From the NCBI GenBank assembly GCA_910585565.1, contig CAJUFC010000209.1:1-36884 (forward strand): a stretch of DNA of 36,884 nucleotides, written 5' to 3'. The DNA is from an uncultured Eggerthellaceae bacterium (GTDB lineage: Bacteria; Actinomycetota; Coriobacteriia; Coriobacteriales; Eggerthellaceae). The position numbers and the translations under genes were made by a program. Below, one piece after another: positions 1 through 7,128 of the stretch. A model generated the notes under the pieces. It did no database searches and was not told the origin of the DNA. It saw only the letters and a program-made list of their open reading frames with translations. Positions within the stretch are counted from its first letter, which is position 1. Every line of letters starts with the position of its first letter.

Positions 1-1633
1 CTTTCAGCATGTCGTCCATGTCGGCCGCGCCGCCGCCCAAGGCCGCGCCGCCACCCATGTCGAGGCTCGTGAAGTCCAAGAGGCTGTTGTCGCCATGGGC
101 TGCGAACTGCGCGACGTTGTCCTCGAGCTCGGCAAGCATGGCCGCGCGGTCCTCAAGTCCCATGATGGACGAGTCGGTCTTAAGCTGCTCGTTGTGGGCG
201 TAGTATGCGTCGTTCCCATAGTGCGCGAGATACTGCATCGTTGCGGTGCGCGTCGCCAGCTCGGCCACGAAGACCAGCATCTCGCGGTTGCCGAAGCACT
301 CCTCGATGAACGAAAACGCGTTCTCCATCTTGGCACCCACCGCATCCACCGCCGGCTTGACCTGCGCGACCTCGTCTTTATATGCCCGCTCGAGCGTATG
401 GAAGGCCGCATCTCCCGAAGGCGTCTTCTCCATCGTGCAGCGCGCCACAAACTCCTTGAGCGTGCGAATGACCAGTCGCTCGCGACGGATGGCAGCAGTC
501 GACATGACGCCTGCACCCTGACGCCGGGCAAGCGTCGCCTCGCGGCGCCCGACGATCGGCGTCAGCGTCGTGTCCACGGCGCCGCCCTGCACCAGGTCGT
601 CCTTGATGCCGCGCAGCACCTCACGCAGCTCCAGCACCACCCCTTCGCGCTCGAGCACGTCAGCGCAGTCGCGAGCAATCGCATCCAACATGAGCCCCAT
701 GAGGGCGATCCGCTCGTCGAAGTCGGCCTCTTCGGCGCGCGTCTTGATGCTGCCTGATGCCGTGCCATCGAGAATGCTGGTGACCTGATAGTCCGAGCGA
801 TACTTCTCGAACAGCGCGTAATAGACGGCAAACTGGTCAGCCACGTCGTCATCGCGCACAAACTGCGCGATGAGGTCGCGATTGACTGGCTTGCCCAGCT
901 CCTCATACAGCGCCATCACGCGCGCAAGGTCCTCCCAGCCGCGCGTCGTCACGAACGACTTGCCGCCGCCCGGCTTGCTCTCCACCCTATAGAAGCAGTC
1001 CTTCTTCGTGTCGAGGAACGTGGCCACGGCCGGATGCAGCCCCACCTCCTGCGCGTACCGCTTGAATGCGGCATAGTCCGGCTCGACATCAATCTCGCGC
1101 ATGCGATCGAGCGTCACGATGTCGAACTCGTGGACCTGCTTGTTGTACTCCGGCGGGTTGCCGGCACACACGACCACCCACCCGTCGGGCACCCGGTGCT
1201 TGCCAAACGTCTTGAACTGCAGGAACTGCAGCATCGACGGATACAGCGTCTCCGACACGCAGTTGATCTCGTCGAGGAAGAGGATGCCGCAGCGCAGGTC
1301 GGTCTGCCTCATGTAGTCATAGATGGCGCCGACGATCTCCGACATCGTGTATTCCGACGACTCGTACTCGTATCCCTCGAAGTCGTGATGCTCGATCCTC
1401 GGCAGTCCTAGCGCCGACTGGCGCGTGTGGTGCGTCATCGAATACGACACGATGCCGATGCCCAGCTCTTGGGCAATCTGCTCCATGATGGCTGTCTTGC
1501 CGATGCCCGGTGCACCCAGGAGGAACACCGGCCGCTGATGCGACGGCGTGATGACATACATCCCGGCGTCGTCTGTCTCGAGATACGCCTCTATCGTGTC
1601 TTTGATCTGCTCTTTTGCGGACTGAATGTTCAT
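1..1633 (-). CDS. MoxR-type AAA+ ATPase, C-terminus cut by window edge
   Basis: Leftward gene whose first 544 codons are visible; the end lies beyond base 1. It starts at ATG 1633, preceded by an AAGGGA ribosome binding site. The AAA+ core is clear: Walker A GAPGIGKT at residues 40-47, Walker B ILFLDE at 117-122, and a sensor-1 stretch VVVCAGNPPEYNK near 150. MoxR ATPases are thought to act as chaperone-like remodelling factors together with VWA-domain partners, inserting metals or assembling complexes. The gene directly upstream encodes such a VWA protein, so the two probably work as a pair in the cytoplasm. At more than 544 residues it is longer than the usual 300-350 of MoxR; the extra C-terminal part (after about residue 330) is helical in appearance and ends in a Gly/Ala-rich stretch at the window edge. 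The substrate is unknown. Confidence 0.93.
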   Translation of the reverse strand, partial: MNIQSAKEQIKDTIEAYLETDDAGMYVITPSHQRPVFLLGAPGIGKTAIMEQIAQELGIGIVSYSMTHHTRQSALGLPRIEHHDFEGYEYESSEYTMSEIVGAIYDYMRQTDLRCGILFLDEINCVSETLYPSMLQFLQFKTFGKHRVPDGWVVVCAGNPPEYNKQVHEFDIVTLDRMREIDVEPDYAAFKRYAQEVGLHPAVATFLDTKKDCFYRVESKPGGGKSFVTTRGWEDLARVMALYEELGKPVNRDLIAQFVRDDDVADQFAVYYALFEKYRSDYQVTSILDGTASGSIKTRAEEADFDERIALMGLMLDAIARDCADVLEREGVVLELREVLRGIKDDLVQGGAVDTTLTPIVGRREATLARRQGAGVMSTAAIRRERLVIRTLKEFVARCTMEKTPSGDAAFHTLERAYKDEVAQVKPAVDAVGAKMENAFSFIEECFGNREMLVFVAELATRTATMQYLAHYGNDAYYAHNEQLKTDSSIMGLEDRAAMLAELEDNVAQFAAHGDNSLLDFTSLDMGGGAALGGGAADMDDMLK

Positions 1634-1703
1634 CTCGTCATCCCTTCGATTCGTACGCGTGCCATCGTTTGGGTCTTTGTCGCTTGTCTCGCCGCCGTCT
1701 TGC

Positions 1704-1735
1704 TGGTGCCTGCCGCATCACCTTGCCAGGCACCA
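1704..1735. repeat. Inverted repeat between VWA and MoxR genes
   Basis: Arms TGGTGCCTG (1704-1712) and CAGGCACCA (1727-1735) form a perfect 9-bp stem with a 14-base loop inside the 127-bp gap between the VWA gene stop and the MoxR start. No T-run follows on either strand, so it does not look like an intrinsic terminator. It may be an mRNA processing or stability element. The rest of the gap holds nothing recognisable apart from the MoxR ribosome binding site. Confidence 0.5.
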
Positions 1736-1760
1736 ACCTCGGCAATGCCAACGCAGGTCG

Positions 1761-3464
1761 TCATGCCAACCTCTCGATATCATGCTCGCCGAGCACGAGC
1801 CTCATGGCCCATGGCGGAACCGGCGGCAGCTCGCGCGAGCCATCGTCGACGAAGACGAAGGCAACGTCATAGTCGACCACCTTTTCGGGAAACCGCCCAA
1901 ATCCGTCCGTGAAGTAAATCATGCCTTTGAGGTCAGCAAGCTCGCCGCGCTTGCGCAGCATGTCGACGTAGTCGAACGTCGGGCAGAAGTCGGTGCCGCC
2001 AAACCCACGCACCGAGAATCCCTTTAGCAGCTTGTCTACGTCGCGCAGGTCGGTAATCTTGAGGTCCGACTGCACCTTCGAGTCAGCCTGGATCACATGG
2101 ATGTTCACCTGCGTCGCATGATCTTGCGACTCTTTGAGAATGGAAAACGTGTGCTCGACGAAGCGCCTCACCAGCGGGCCGCTCACGGACTCAGACGTAT
2201 CGATCGCTATCACGAAGTCGCGCATCGACTCGCTCTCTTTGTATTCGAGCGGCTCGATGAACGGCATGTTGCCATACAGCTGCATCCCGAAGGTGTAGTA
2301 GGTGTAGTCGAACTCCTCCAGGTTGAGCTTGATTTGCTCGGCCACCGTCATGAACTTGCGGAGGAAATCGGTATAGTCGTAGGTCCGACGATTCGCGAGC
2401 GCCAGCGTGGCGATGAGGCTCCCCGCCTCGCTCCCCCACTCCTTCGAGAACGTCTCGAGGTTCATCTCGATCTCTTTGGCGATCTCCTCCCAATCCTTCT
2501 GCTGGTCGCGCACGTCTTCGTCGTCAGGGGCATCTTCGCTTGGCGCATGCAGCTGCTCAGATACGCCATCCGCCTCGGCGTCCTCCGTCTCGCTGGCACC
2601 CGCATCGTCATCGTCGCCCGCGTCATCGGCCGCCTCCTGCGTGCGGCTTTCCTCCTCACCGGACTCGTCGCTGCCCAGCGTCTCGCTCTTGAGGCCATCC
2701 GACTGGAAGTCGGGCGTCTCGTCGTCCTCCACCATGTCCTCGGGCGCGTCGTCTTGGCCCGTCTCGCCAGCACCGTCGTCGCGAGCGTTGGCCGGCCATG
2801 CCGCATGGTCATCACGCGCAAACAGAGCCTGCCATTCGTTAAGCGAGCTGCGACCCAATCCGTCGTGCTGCTGGCCTGCTGGGGTCTGCACGAGCTGTCG
2901 CAGAAACTCATACACCTTGTTTGGCAAGAAGCTGCCCGCGTGCAACGTCACCTCGCTGATGGCTGATTTGCGAGCGGCATCGTCTCCGCTGGCGAATCGC
3001 TCGCCCACCAGGTCCATCGCCACACTCTCCACCACCATGTCACACGTCAGCGACCAGGCCTCGGCCACCTTGTGGTCGCGGTCATAGGGGTGTCGGAAGA
3101 TGCAGTGCAAGATGAGGTGCAGATAGTCGCGCACCGACTCGTCGAACGACTCCCGGAATCGCGCAATCACGCGCTCGGGGCTGTAATAGATCGCCTTGCC
3201 GTCGGTAGCCAGAGGATATGCCATGCCGGTGCGCTGCGGCACCAGACGCATGCGCCAGAGAGCGCGGTCTAAGAAGCGGAACTTCAGCATCAGCTGGGTG
3301 CGGCACTCCTCGATGATGTCCTCAGCCAGCTTGTCCTCGCTCAGGCGTCGCCTCAGCGCCAGCTCTTGCTGCGCCGAACGCGTCTTGCGCTCGCTCGTGC
3401 GAATCGCTTGTGCCCCCACGGGCACCTCTTTGGGCACGAGCAGATATTCGTCCTCGATTGACAT
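1761..3464 (-). CDS. VWA-domain protein with DUF2201-like degenerate metallopeptidase N-terminus
   Basis: A 567-residue cytoplasmic protein, no signal peptide. The N-terminal part (about 45-190) resembles the putative metallopeptidase domain of DUF2201 proteins. The expected HExxH zinc motif reads H116-L-I-L-H120 with a further H125, so the catalytic glutamate is replaced by leucine and hydrolysis is unlikely. An Asp/Glu-rich, probably disordered linker spans about 227-320. The C-terminal VWA-like domain carries a MIDAS signature: D422-T-S424-E-S426, T491 in GGTDF, and D520 in YFTDG. Such proteins pair with MoxR ATPases, and the MoxR gene lies 127 bp downstream. The ATG at 3464 has a GAGAGGGAG upstream and is the natural start. 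Role inferred: substrate adaptor for the ATPase, binding a divalent cation. Family call is firm, cellular target unknown. Confidence 0.9.
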   Translation of the reverse strand: MSIEDEYLLVPKEVPVGAQAIRTSERKTRSAQQELALRRRLSEDKLAEDIIEECRTQLMLKFRFLDRALWRMRLVPQRTGMAYPLATDGKAIYYSPERVIARFRESFDESVRDYLHLILHCIFRHPYDRDHKVAEAWSLTCDMVVESVAMDLVGERFASGDDAARKSAISEVTLHAGSFLPNKVYEFLRQLVQTPAGQQHDGLGRSSLNEWQALFARDDHAAWPANARDDGAGETGQDDAPEDMVEDDETPDFQSDGLKSETLGSDESGEEESRTQEAADDAGDDDDAGASETEDAEADGVSEQLHAPSEDAPDDEDVRDQQKDWEEIAKEIEMNLETFSKEWGSEAGSLIATLALANRRTYDYTDFLRKFMTVAEQIKLNLEEFDYTYYTFGMQLYGNMPFIEPLEYKESESMRDFVIAIDTSESVSGPLVRRFVEHTFSILKESQDHATQVNIHVIQADSKVQSDLKITDLRDVDKLLKGFSVRGFGGTDFCPTFDYVDMLRKRGELADLKGMIYFTDGFGRFPEKVVDYDVAFVFVDDGSRELPPVPPWAMRLVLGEHDIERLA

Positions 3465-3547
3465 GCTCTCCCTCTCAACGGCGGCTTGCCTCGCTGCATG
3501 AGCGCGTCACCGGGCAGGCCGGCCCCCGCCATCCTTTCGCCCTGTCA

Positions 3548-5818
3548 TCATAAGTCAAAGTCTATCGTTGCGGCTCCGAAGCGCCGTCGCTTCTGCTCCA
3601 GCAGGTAGTTCGTAATGGAAGCATCCTGGACGGCACCCACCGCATCGATCACGCCATTGATGGTGTCGGTATTGATGTAGCCCAGATTCAGCAGGCCATC
3701 AATGACGCTCTTGTCGTCATGACGGGCAATGTCGATGCATATCTCGTTCAGGTGTCCGCGCAGCGTCGAGTCCATCATGCCTCGGTTGGTCGTCGTCAGA
3801 TGCACAGGGTCGCACAAGCGCTCAACGATGAGCTTTCCCTGCTCGTAGGCGCCTAGCTGCACGCCCTCCTCCGCCGCATCGAATCCGCTGCGATTGACGA
3901 TGGCGTTATCGTAGTGTTTGAAGATGGCCTCGGCGCTCACAAAGTTCGGCGTCCCAAACGCATGTCGCATCTGCAGCGCCGCACGCGACGTATTAGGAAA
4001 CGCAAACTCGAAGAAGCTGTGGCTCTCGTGAGGCTCGGACAGGTCAACGCGAATGCGCTCGAGCCAGCAGTCGAACGCCAGGCCGCGCACGTCCACCGCC
4101 GTGATGGCCTCCGACAGCCTGAGCGTCCGCAGCCGCCGAACGCCGCTGAACGCATAGGATGCGATAGCCGTGACGCCGTCAGGCACCGTCACGTCAGGCT
4201 CTTCTCCCGTGCACAGCACGACGCGCTGAGCGCCATTGTCCATCCGCTCGATGAGCAAGCCCGATTGCACGAAGAACCGAGGATGTCCCGCGTCCACCTC
4301 CAGGTGTCGCAGGGACGGCTCTGCGGTGCCCCGACGTGCGCCCTCGGTAATCAGCGCCAGCGCCCCGATGCGCGTCAGGGCCAGCGGAATGCGCAGCGCG
4401 GCGATGTTCGTGCCCAGAAACGCCTCGTCGCCCAGGCGCTCGAGCGTCGAGGGCAGGTTCACGCTCACGAGCGTGTGCGCATCCCGGAAGGCAGCTTTGC
4501 CCACGGTCTTGAGGCCTTCGTTCAGCACCACGCGCTCGATGGCTGCGTGCTTGGCGAACGCCTCATCATCGATGGCCACGGTGCCGTCCCTCAGCTCATA
4601 GACGGTGGTCGTCGGTTCCAGCATACGCACCAAGTGCACGCCGTCCCCAGCAACGCGATAGAGGCCTCCCTGCTCGTCCAGCATGAGACGGCTCGCCGCA
4701 CCAGTCGCATCGGCTGCGCTGGACGCCAGCCCCGCGTCATCACCCGCACAAGGAGCGATGCGAAACGTCGCTTGCGCCCCCGAATAGGTCAGCTGCGTGC
4801 CAGCCGCAATCGGGTTGCCCAGGTGCTCGACGGTTGCCGGGATGCACAGCCCTTCCAAGGCGGTATCCGTGAACGCGTTGTCCCCGATGGACCGCAGGCC
4901 TTGGTTCAGGCTCACGCGAGAGAGCTGCGAGCAGGCAAAGAAGGCTCGCTCGCCGATGGCCTGCAGCGTCACAGGAGCCTCAAAACGCTCGATGCCTGTT
5001 CGCGTGAACGCAAAATCATCAATGCGTTGTACGCCATCAGGCAGCATGACCTCAGTCAGGCCCTCGAACAAGCTGAATGCCTTGCGCCCCACCGTAACGC
5101 ACCCAGGCACCACCTCATAGGATGTCTGGGGGACAGCCAGCGCCACAAGGACAGAGCCATCCTTGGTATAGATAGCCTTGCCATCGGAAGAAAGATGCTC
5201 GTTGTCCGCGTCAATCTCGACGGCGACAAGGTTGCTCTTCGCGAAAGCGCCTGGCACGATCTCTGCAAGCGCCCTTCCTATCGACAGCGTGCGCAATGAC
5301 GCAAGGTCGAACAAGCTCGGCGCGATCTTGGGCAAGCCGCCCGGCAGCACCAGCCGCTCAAGCCGATAGCAGTTGCGCAGCCAGCCCACATCGAACGTAG
5401 CCAGGGTCGACGGAAAGACGATCTCACGCAGCGCCCGGCAATTGCGAAACGCACAGTTGCCAACCGCAGACACCCCTTCAGGAACGATGATGCTCTCGAC
5501 CGACCGCAAATCGCAGCAGGCATCCGCTGCCAGCGCCACAACGGGATATCCCTCTATGCGCTCAGGGATAGCGAGCGTCTTCTCGACGGCCTCCTCATTG
5601 CCAGAAAGCCCGCATGTCTCTATGCGGGCCTCCTTGTCATCGAGCACGACATAGCGCCACGCAATGCCGGCGCCATCCGTCCACGCGCGCTCTTCTGATG
5701 CGCGCGCCGTGGGTATAGCTGCTGCCTCAGTGCGCTGGGGTGCTCGTGGATACGAGACCGCCCTGAAGCTTCCGCAATCTACCAAGGTTAGTTTTGCTGC
5801 TTCTCGAGCGACCCCCAA
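3548..5818 (-). CDS. BspA-type leucine-rich-repeat protein
   Basis: About 756 residues made largely of LRR_5/BspA-like repeats of the form 'IGxxAFxxxxxLxxVxLPxxVxxIGxxAF'; examples are near residues 110-200, 240-330 and 420-560. BspA repeats are usually on surface proteins, but no signal peptide, membrane segment or sorting motif is visible, so this copy looks cytoplasmic. The C-terminal 150 residues are not repeat-like. The start is uncertain: the reading frame has no ATG before the repeats. TTG 5818 overlaps the upstream gene by 31 bp; TTG 5785 lies 2 bp after that gene's stop and would give 745 residues. Either implies translational coupling. It sits between a small coiled-coil gene and the VWA/MoxR pair, 83 bp upstream of the VWA start, so it may be part of the same functional unit. 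Function unknown. Confidence 0.85.
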   Translation of the reverse strand: MGVAREAAKLTLVDCGSFRAVSYPRAPQRTEAAAIPTARASEERAWTDGAGIAWRYVVLDDKEARIETCGLSGNEEAVEKTLAIPERIEGYPVVALAADACCDLRSVESIIVPEGVSAVGNCAFRNCRALREIVFPSTLATFDVGWLRNCYRLERLVLPGGLPKIAPSLFDLASLRTLSIGRALAEIVPGAFAKSNLVAVEIDADNEHLSSDGKAIYTKDGSVLVALAVPQTSYEVVPGCVTVGRKAFSLFEGLTEVMLPDGVQRIDDFAFTRTGIERFEAPVTLQAIGERAFFACSQLSRVSLNQGLRSIGDNAFTDTALEGLCIPATVEHLGNPIAAGTQLTYSGAQATFRIAPCAGDDAGLASSAADATGAASRLMLDEQGGLYRVAGDGVHLVRMLEPTTTVYELRDGTVAIDDEAFAKHAAIERVVLNEGLKTVGKAAFRDAHTLVSVNLPSTLERLGDEAFLGTNIAALRIPLALTRIGALALITEGARRGTAEPSLRHLEVDAGHPRFFVQSGLLIERMDNGAQRVVLCTGEEPDVTVPDGVTAIASYAFSGVRRLRTLRLSEAITAVDVRGLAFDCWLERIRVDLSEPHESHSFFEFAFPNTSRAALQMRHAFGTPNFVSAEAIFKHYDNAIVNRSGFDAAEEGVQLGAYEQGKLIVERLCDPVHLTTTNRGMMDSTLRGHLNEICIDIARHDDKSVIDGLLNLGYINTDTINGVIDAVGAVQDASITNYLLEQKRRRFGAATIDFDL

Positions 5819-6138
5819 GGAGCCCCAGCCGGATTGAGCTTGCGACGGGGGGATAGCTCGTCAGAAAAGATGATGCAGTAGCGCATGCCCTTGAGGGTGA
5901 CATACAGGCTGGCAATCTCATGCTTGGTGCCATGGTTGAACACTTCGTAGGTAATCATCTCGCGATCGATCATCGGCTGGTACACCTCGCTGCCCAACAC
6001 CTTATCCAGAAAGAGGTTGGTCGACTGGCGGCCCAGCTCCTCCTGCTTGAGCGTCAGGTTGTACAAGATGTCCTCCTGCTGCTCGGTCAGACGTCCCATC
6101 TCTTCAATTTCTGCCAGAATCTCTGCTTCGGTTGCCAT
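5788..6138 (-). CDS. Small hypothetical protein with N-terminal coiled coil
   Basis: 116 residues, not recognised. ATG 6138 is chosen because an AGAAAGG ribosome binding site precedes it by about 8 bases; an upstream in-frame start near 6243 would add 35 residues of non-coding character. Residues 1-40 are strongly helical and Glu/Gln/Leu-rich (two short heptad-like runs around EILAEIEEMGRL and EQQEDILYNL), followed by a mixed alpha/beta region ending in a polar tail. No signal peptide or membrane segment. It is the first gene after the terminator at 6284-6316 and overlaps the leucine-rich-repeat gene, so it probably heads that transcript. Confidence 0.72.
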   Translation of the reverse strand: MATEAEILAEIEEMGRLTEQQEDILYNLTLKQEELGRQSTNLFLDKVLGSEVYQPMIDREMITYEVFNHGTKHEIASLYVTLKGMRYCIIFSDELSPRRKLNPAGAPWGSLEKQQN

Positions 6139-6170
6139 CGCGTCGAACCTTTCTGCGTTGTTTTTATTTG

Positions 6171-6206
6171 CAGAATATATTGACAATGAATCACCTATTT
6201 GGCAAG
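6171..6206 (-). promoter_or_regulatory. Putative promoter of the 116-residue gene
   Basis: Read leftward: TTGCCA, 17-base spacer, CAATAT, followed by ATTCTG. The same bipartite pattern (CTTGCCAAA and AATATATTCTG with a near-identical gap) occurs upstream of the gene at 19471-20133, which supports it as a real promoter class. The -10 is imperfect and the transcription start is not determined. Confidence 0.45.
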
Positions 6207-6283
6207 CGTCAATGTGGTCCACCCGTGACACAAACATCCGCAAAAGGCATCAAATTGTCCGCGCCAACGCAGGCAGCGTCACC

Positions 6284-6316
6284 ATATAAAAAAGAACCCG
6301 CCGAAGCGGGTTCTTT
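6284..6316 (-). terminator. Intrinsic terminator of the molybdoenzyme operon
   Basis: Perfect 11-bp stem (6291-6301 pairing with 6306-6316) closed by a CGAA tetraloop on the given strand. Read leftward it is followed by a run of T residues (6293-6288). It lies 25 bp after the stop of the 91-residue gene and separates this operon from the LRR/VWA/MoxR group. Confidence 0.93.
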
Positions 6317-6340
6317 CGAGCTAGCATAGCGTGCTAAGCG

Positions 6341-6616
6341 CTAGACGCCTGCATACCCCTTGGTAGGATCGGAACCGCCGACGCCCTCGATGGAGTCGCC
6401 AGCCTCATTGCCGGTACGCTTCGTGGAGGTGTAGCCACCCCAAGCGCGAGCAATGAACTTGTCCTTCACCCAGAAGATCTGAGCCTTCATGAGGTCAGCC
6501 TGCGTGACGCCCTCTTCTGCCATTGCCTCATCCTTGCTCTTGCCATCGGCGATGAGCTTGTTGAGAACCTCAGCAGCCTCAGGGGCATCCATAGCCAAGA
6601 ATTCATCTCTGGTCAT
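6341..6616 (-). CDS. Small hypothetical protein of the molybdoenzyme operon
   Basis: 91 residues, not recognised. Start ATG 6616 has a strong AAAGGAGC site six to eight bases upstream; a longer frame from 6643 would place the ribosome binding site inside the gene. The N-terminal half (1-50) is helical with an Ala/Glu/Lys pattern, including DGKSKDEAMAEEGVTQADL, which could be a small helical-bundle or HTH-like fold. The C-terminal half is Gly/Thr-rich and probably extended (GGYTSTKRTGNEAGDS). One Trp-containing segment, QIFWVKDKFIARAWGG, joins the halves. No cysteine, signal peptide or membrane helix. As the last gene before a strong terminator, in an operon of molybdoenzyme subunits, it may be a third subunit or an assembly factor. 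That role is inferred from position only. Confidence 0.8.
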   Translation of the reverse strand: MTRDEFLAMDAPEAAEVLNKLIADGKSKDEAMAEEGVTQADLMKAQIFWVKDKFIARAWGGYTSTKRTGNEAGDSIEGVGGSDPTKGYAGV

Positions 6617-6644
6617 CTTATGCTCCTTTATGGTCTTCAACACA

Positions 6645-6676
6645 TCCCCGTGACCAGCAGGCGCCGATCACGGGGA
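6645..6676 (-). repeat. Intercistronic stem-loop
   Basis: Arms TCCCCGTGA (6645-6653) and TCACGGGGA (6668-6676) form a perfect 9-bp stem with a 14-base loop in the 76-bp gap between the small-subunit gene and the 91-residue gene. No T-run follows, so it is better explained as an mRNA stability or processing element setting different levels of the two proteins. A TATAAT hexamer read leftward (6684-6679) precedes it but has no credible -35 partner. Confidence 0.6.
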
Positions 6677-6692
6677 CGATTATATAACAAAC

Positions 6693-7109
6693 TTACAGCT
6701 GGAAGAGGACCATCGGACGATCGAACTTCTTCATCTTTTCGATCATCTCATCGAGGGTGCCATAGTAAAGAGTGCCAGACTCTTCAACCTGGCAAGCCAG
6801 CGGACGCTGACCAGCCTTGTCGCCCTCAGGACCATAGTGCTTGGAGAAGATCTCCGTCGGGCAAGGAATGTAGAACCACTCCCAGTTCTCACCACAAGAG
6901 GTGTCGCCGCCCTTGAAGAAGGGGCCGACCTGAACCTCTTTGATGCCGAACTGATTCAAAGGAAGCTCAAACTCCTCTTTGCAGGCGATCTCTGCGGCGT
7001 GATTGCCGGAGAAATACCTGTAGTCGCAAAGAAGGGCGTAGCGGGTGCCGTCATAGCGCGAATCTTTAATAGCTGATTCGTACTGCTCTTCGATTGCCGG
7101 TATAGCCAT
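6693..7109 (-). CDS. Cysteine-depleted NrfC/DmsB-like small subunit of the molybdoenzyme
   Basis: 138 residues, start ATG 7109 with AAAGGAAG upstream (a GTG at 7118 is too close to that site). The sequence follows the template of four-cluster ferredoxin subunits of DMSO-reductase-type enzymes. Where that family has D-x3-C-x-G-C-x2-C-x2-A-C-K, this protein has D29...F33-S-G-N36-H-A-A39-E-I-A-C43-K, so three of the four cysteines are Phe, Asn and Ala. Near the C-terminus, PACVxxCP...GDLDE is matched by LAC106QVEESGTLYYGTLDE, again losing a cysteine to Glu. Only five cysteines remain (28, 43, 72, 83, 106) and they form no cluster motif. The central part is also shorter than the usual 190-250 residue family. 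It lies 19 bp after the catalytic-subunit gene, so it is most likely its partner, acting structurally rather than in electron transfer. Homology is my own reading, not a search result. Confidence 0.75.
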   Translation of the reverse strand: MAIPAIEEQYESAIKDSRYDGTRYALLCDYRYFSGNHAAEIACKEEFELPLNQFGIKEVQVGPFFKGGDTSCGENWEWFYIPCPTEIFSKHYGPEGDKAGQRPLACQVEESGTLYYGTLDEMIEKMKKFDRPMVLFQL

Positions 7110-7128
7110 GGATTTCACTTCCTTTCAA

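Noticed and set aside
6139..6243. Upstream extension of the 116-residue protein
   Set aside because: It overlaps the putative promoter and lacks a ribosome binding site; ATG 6138 has a good one.
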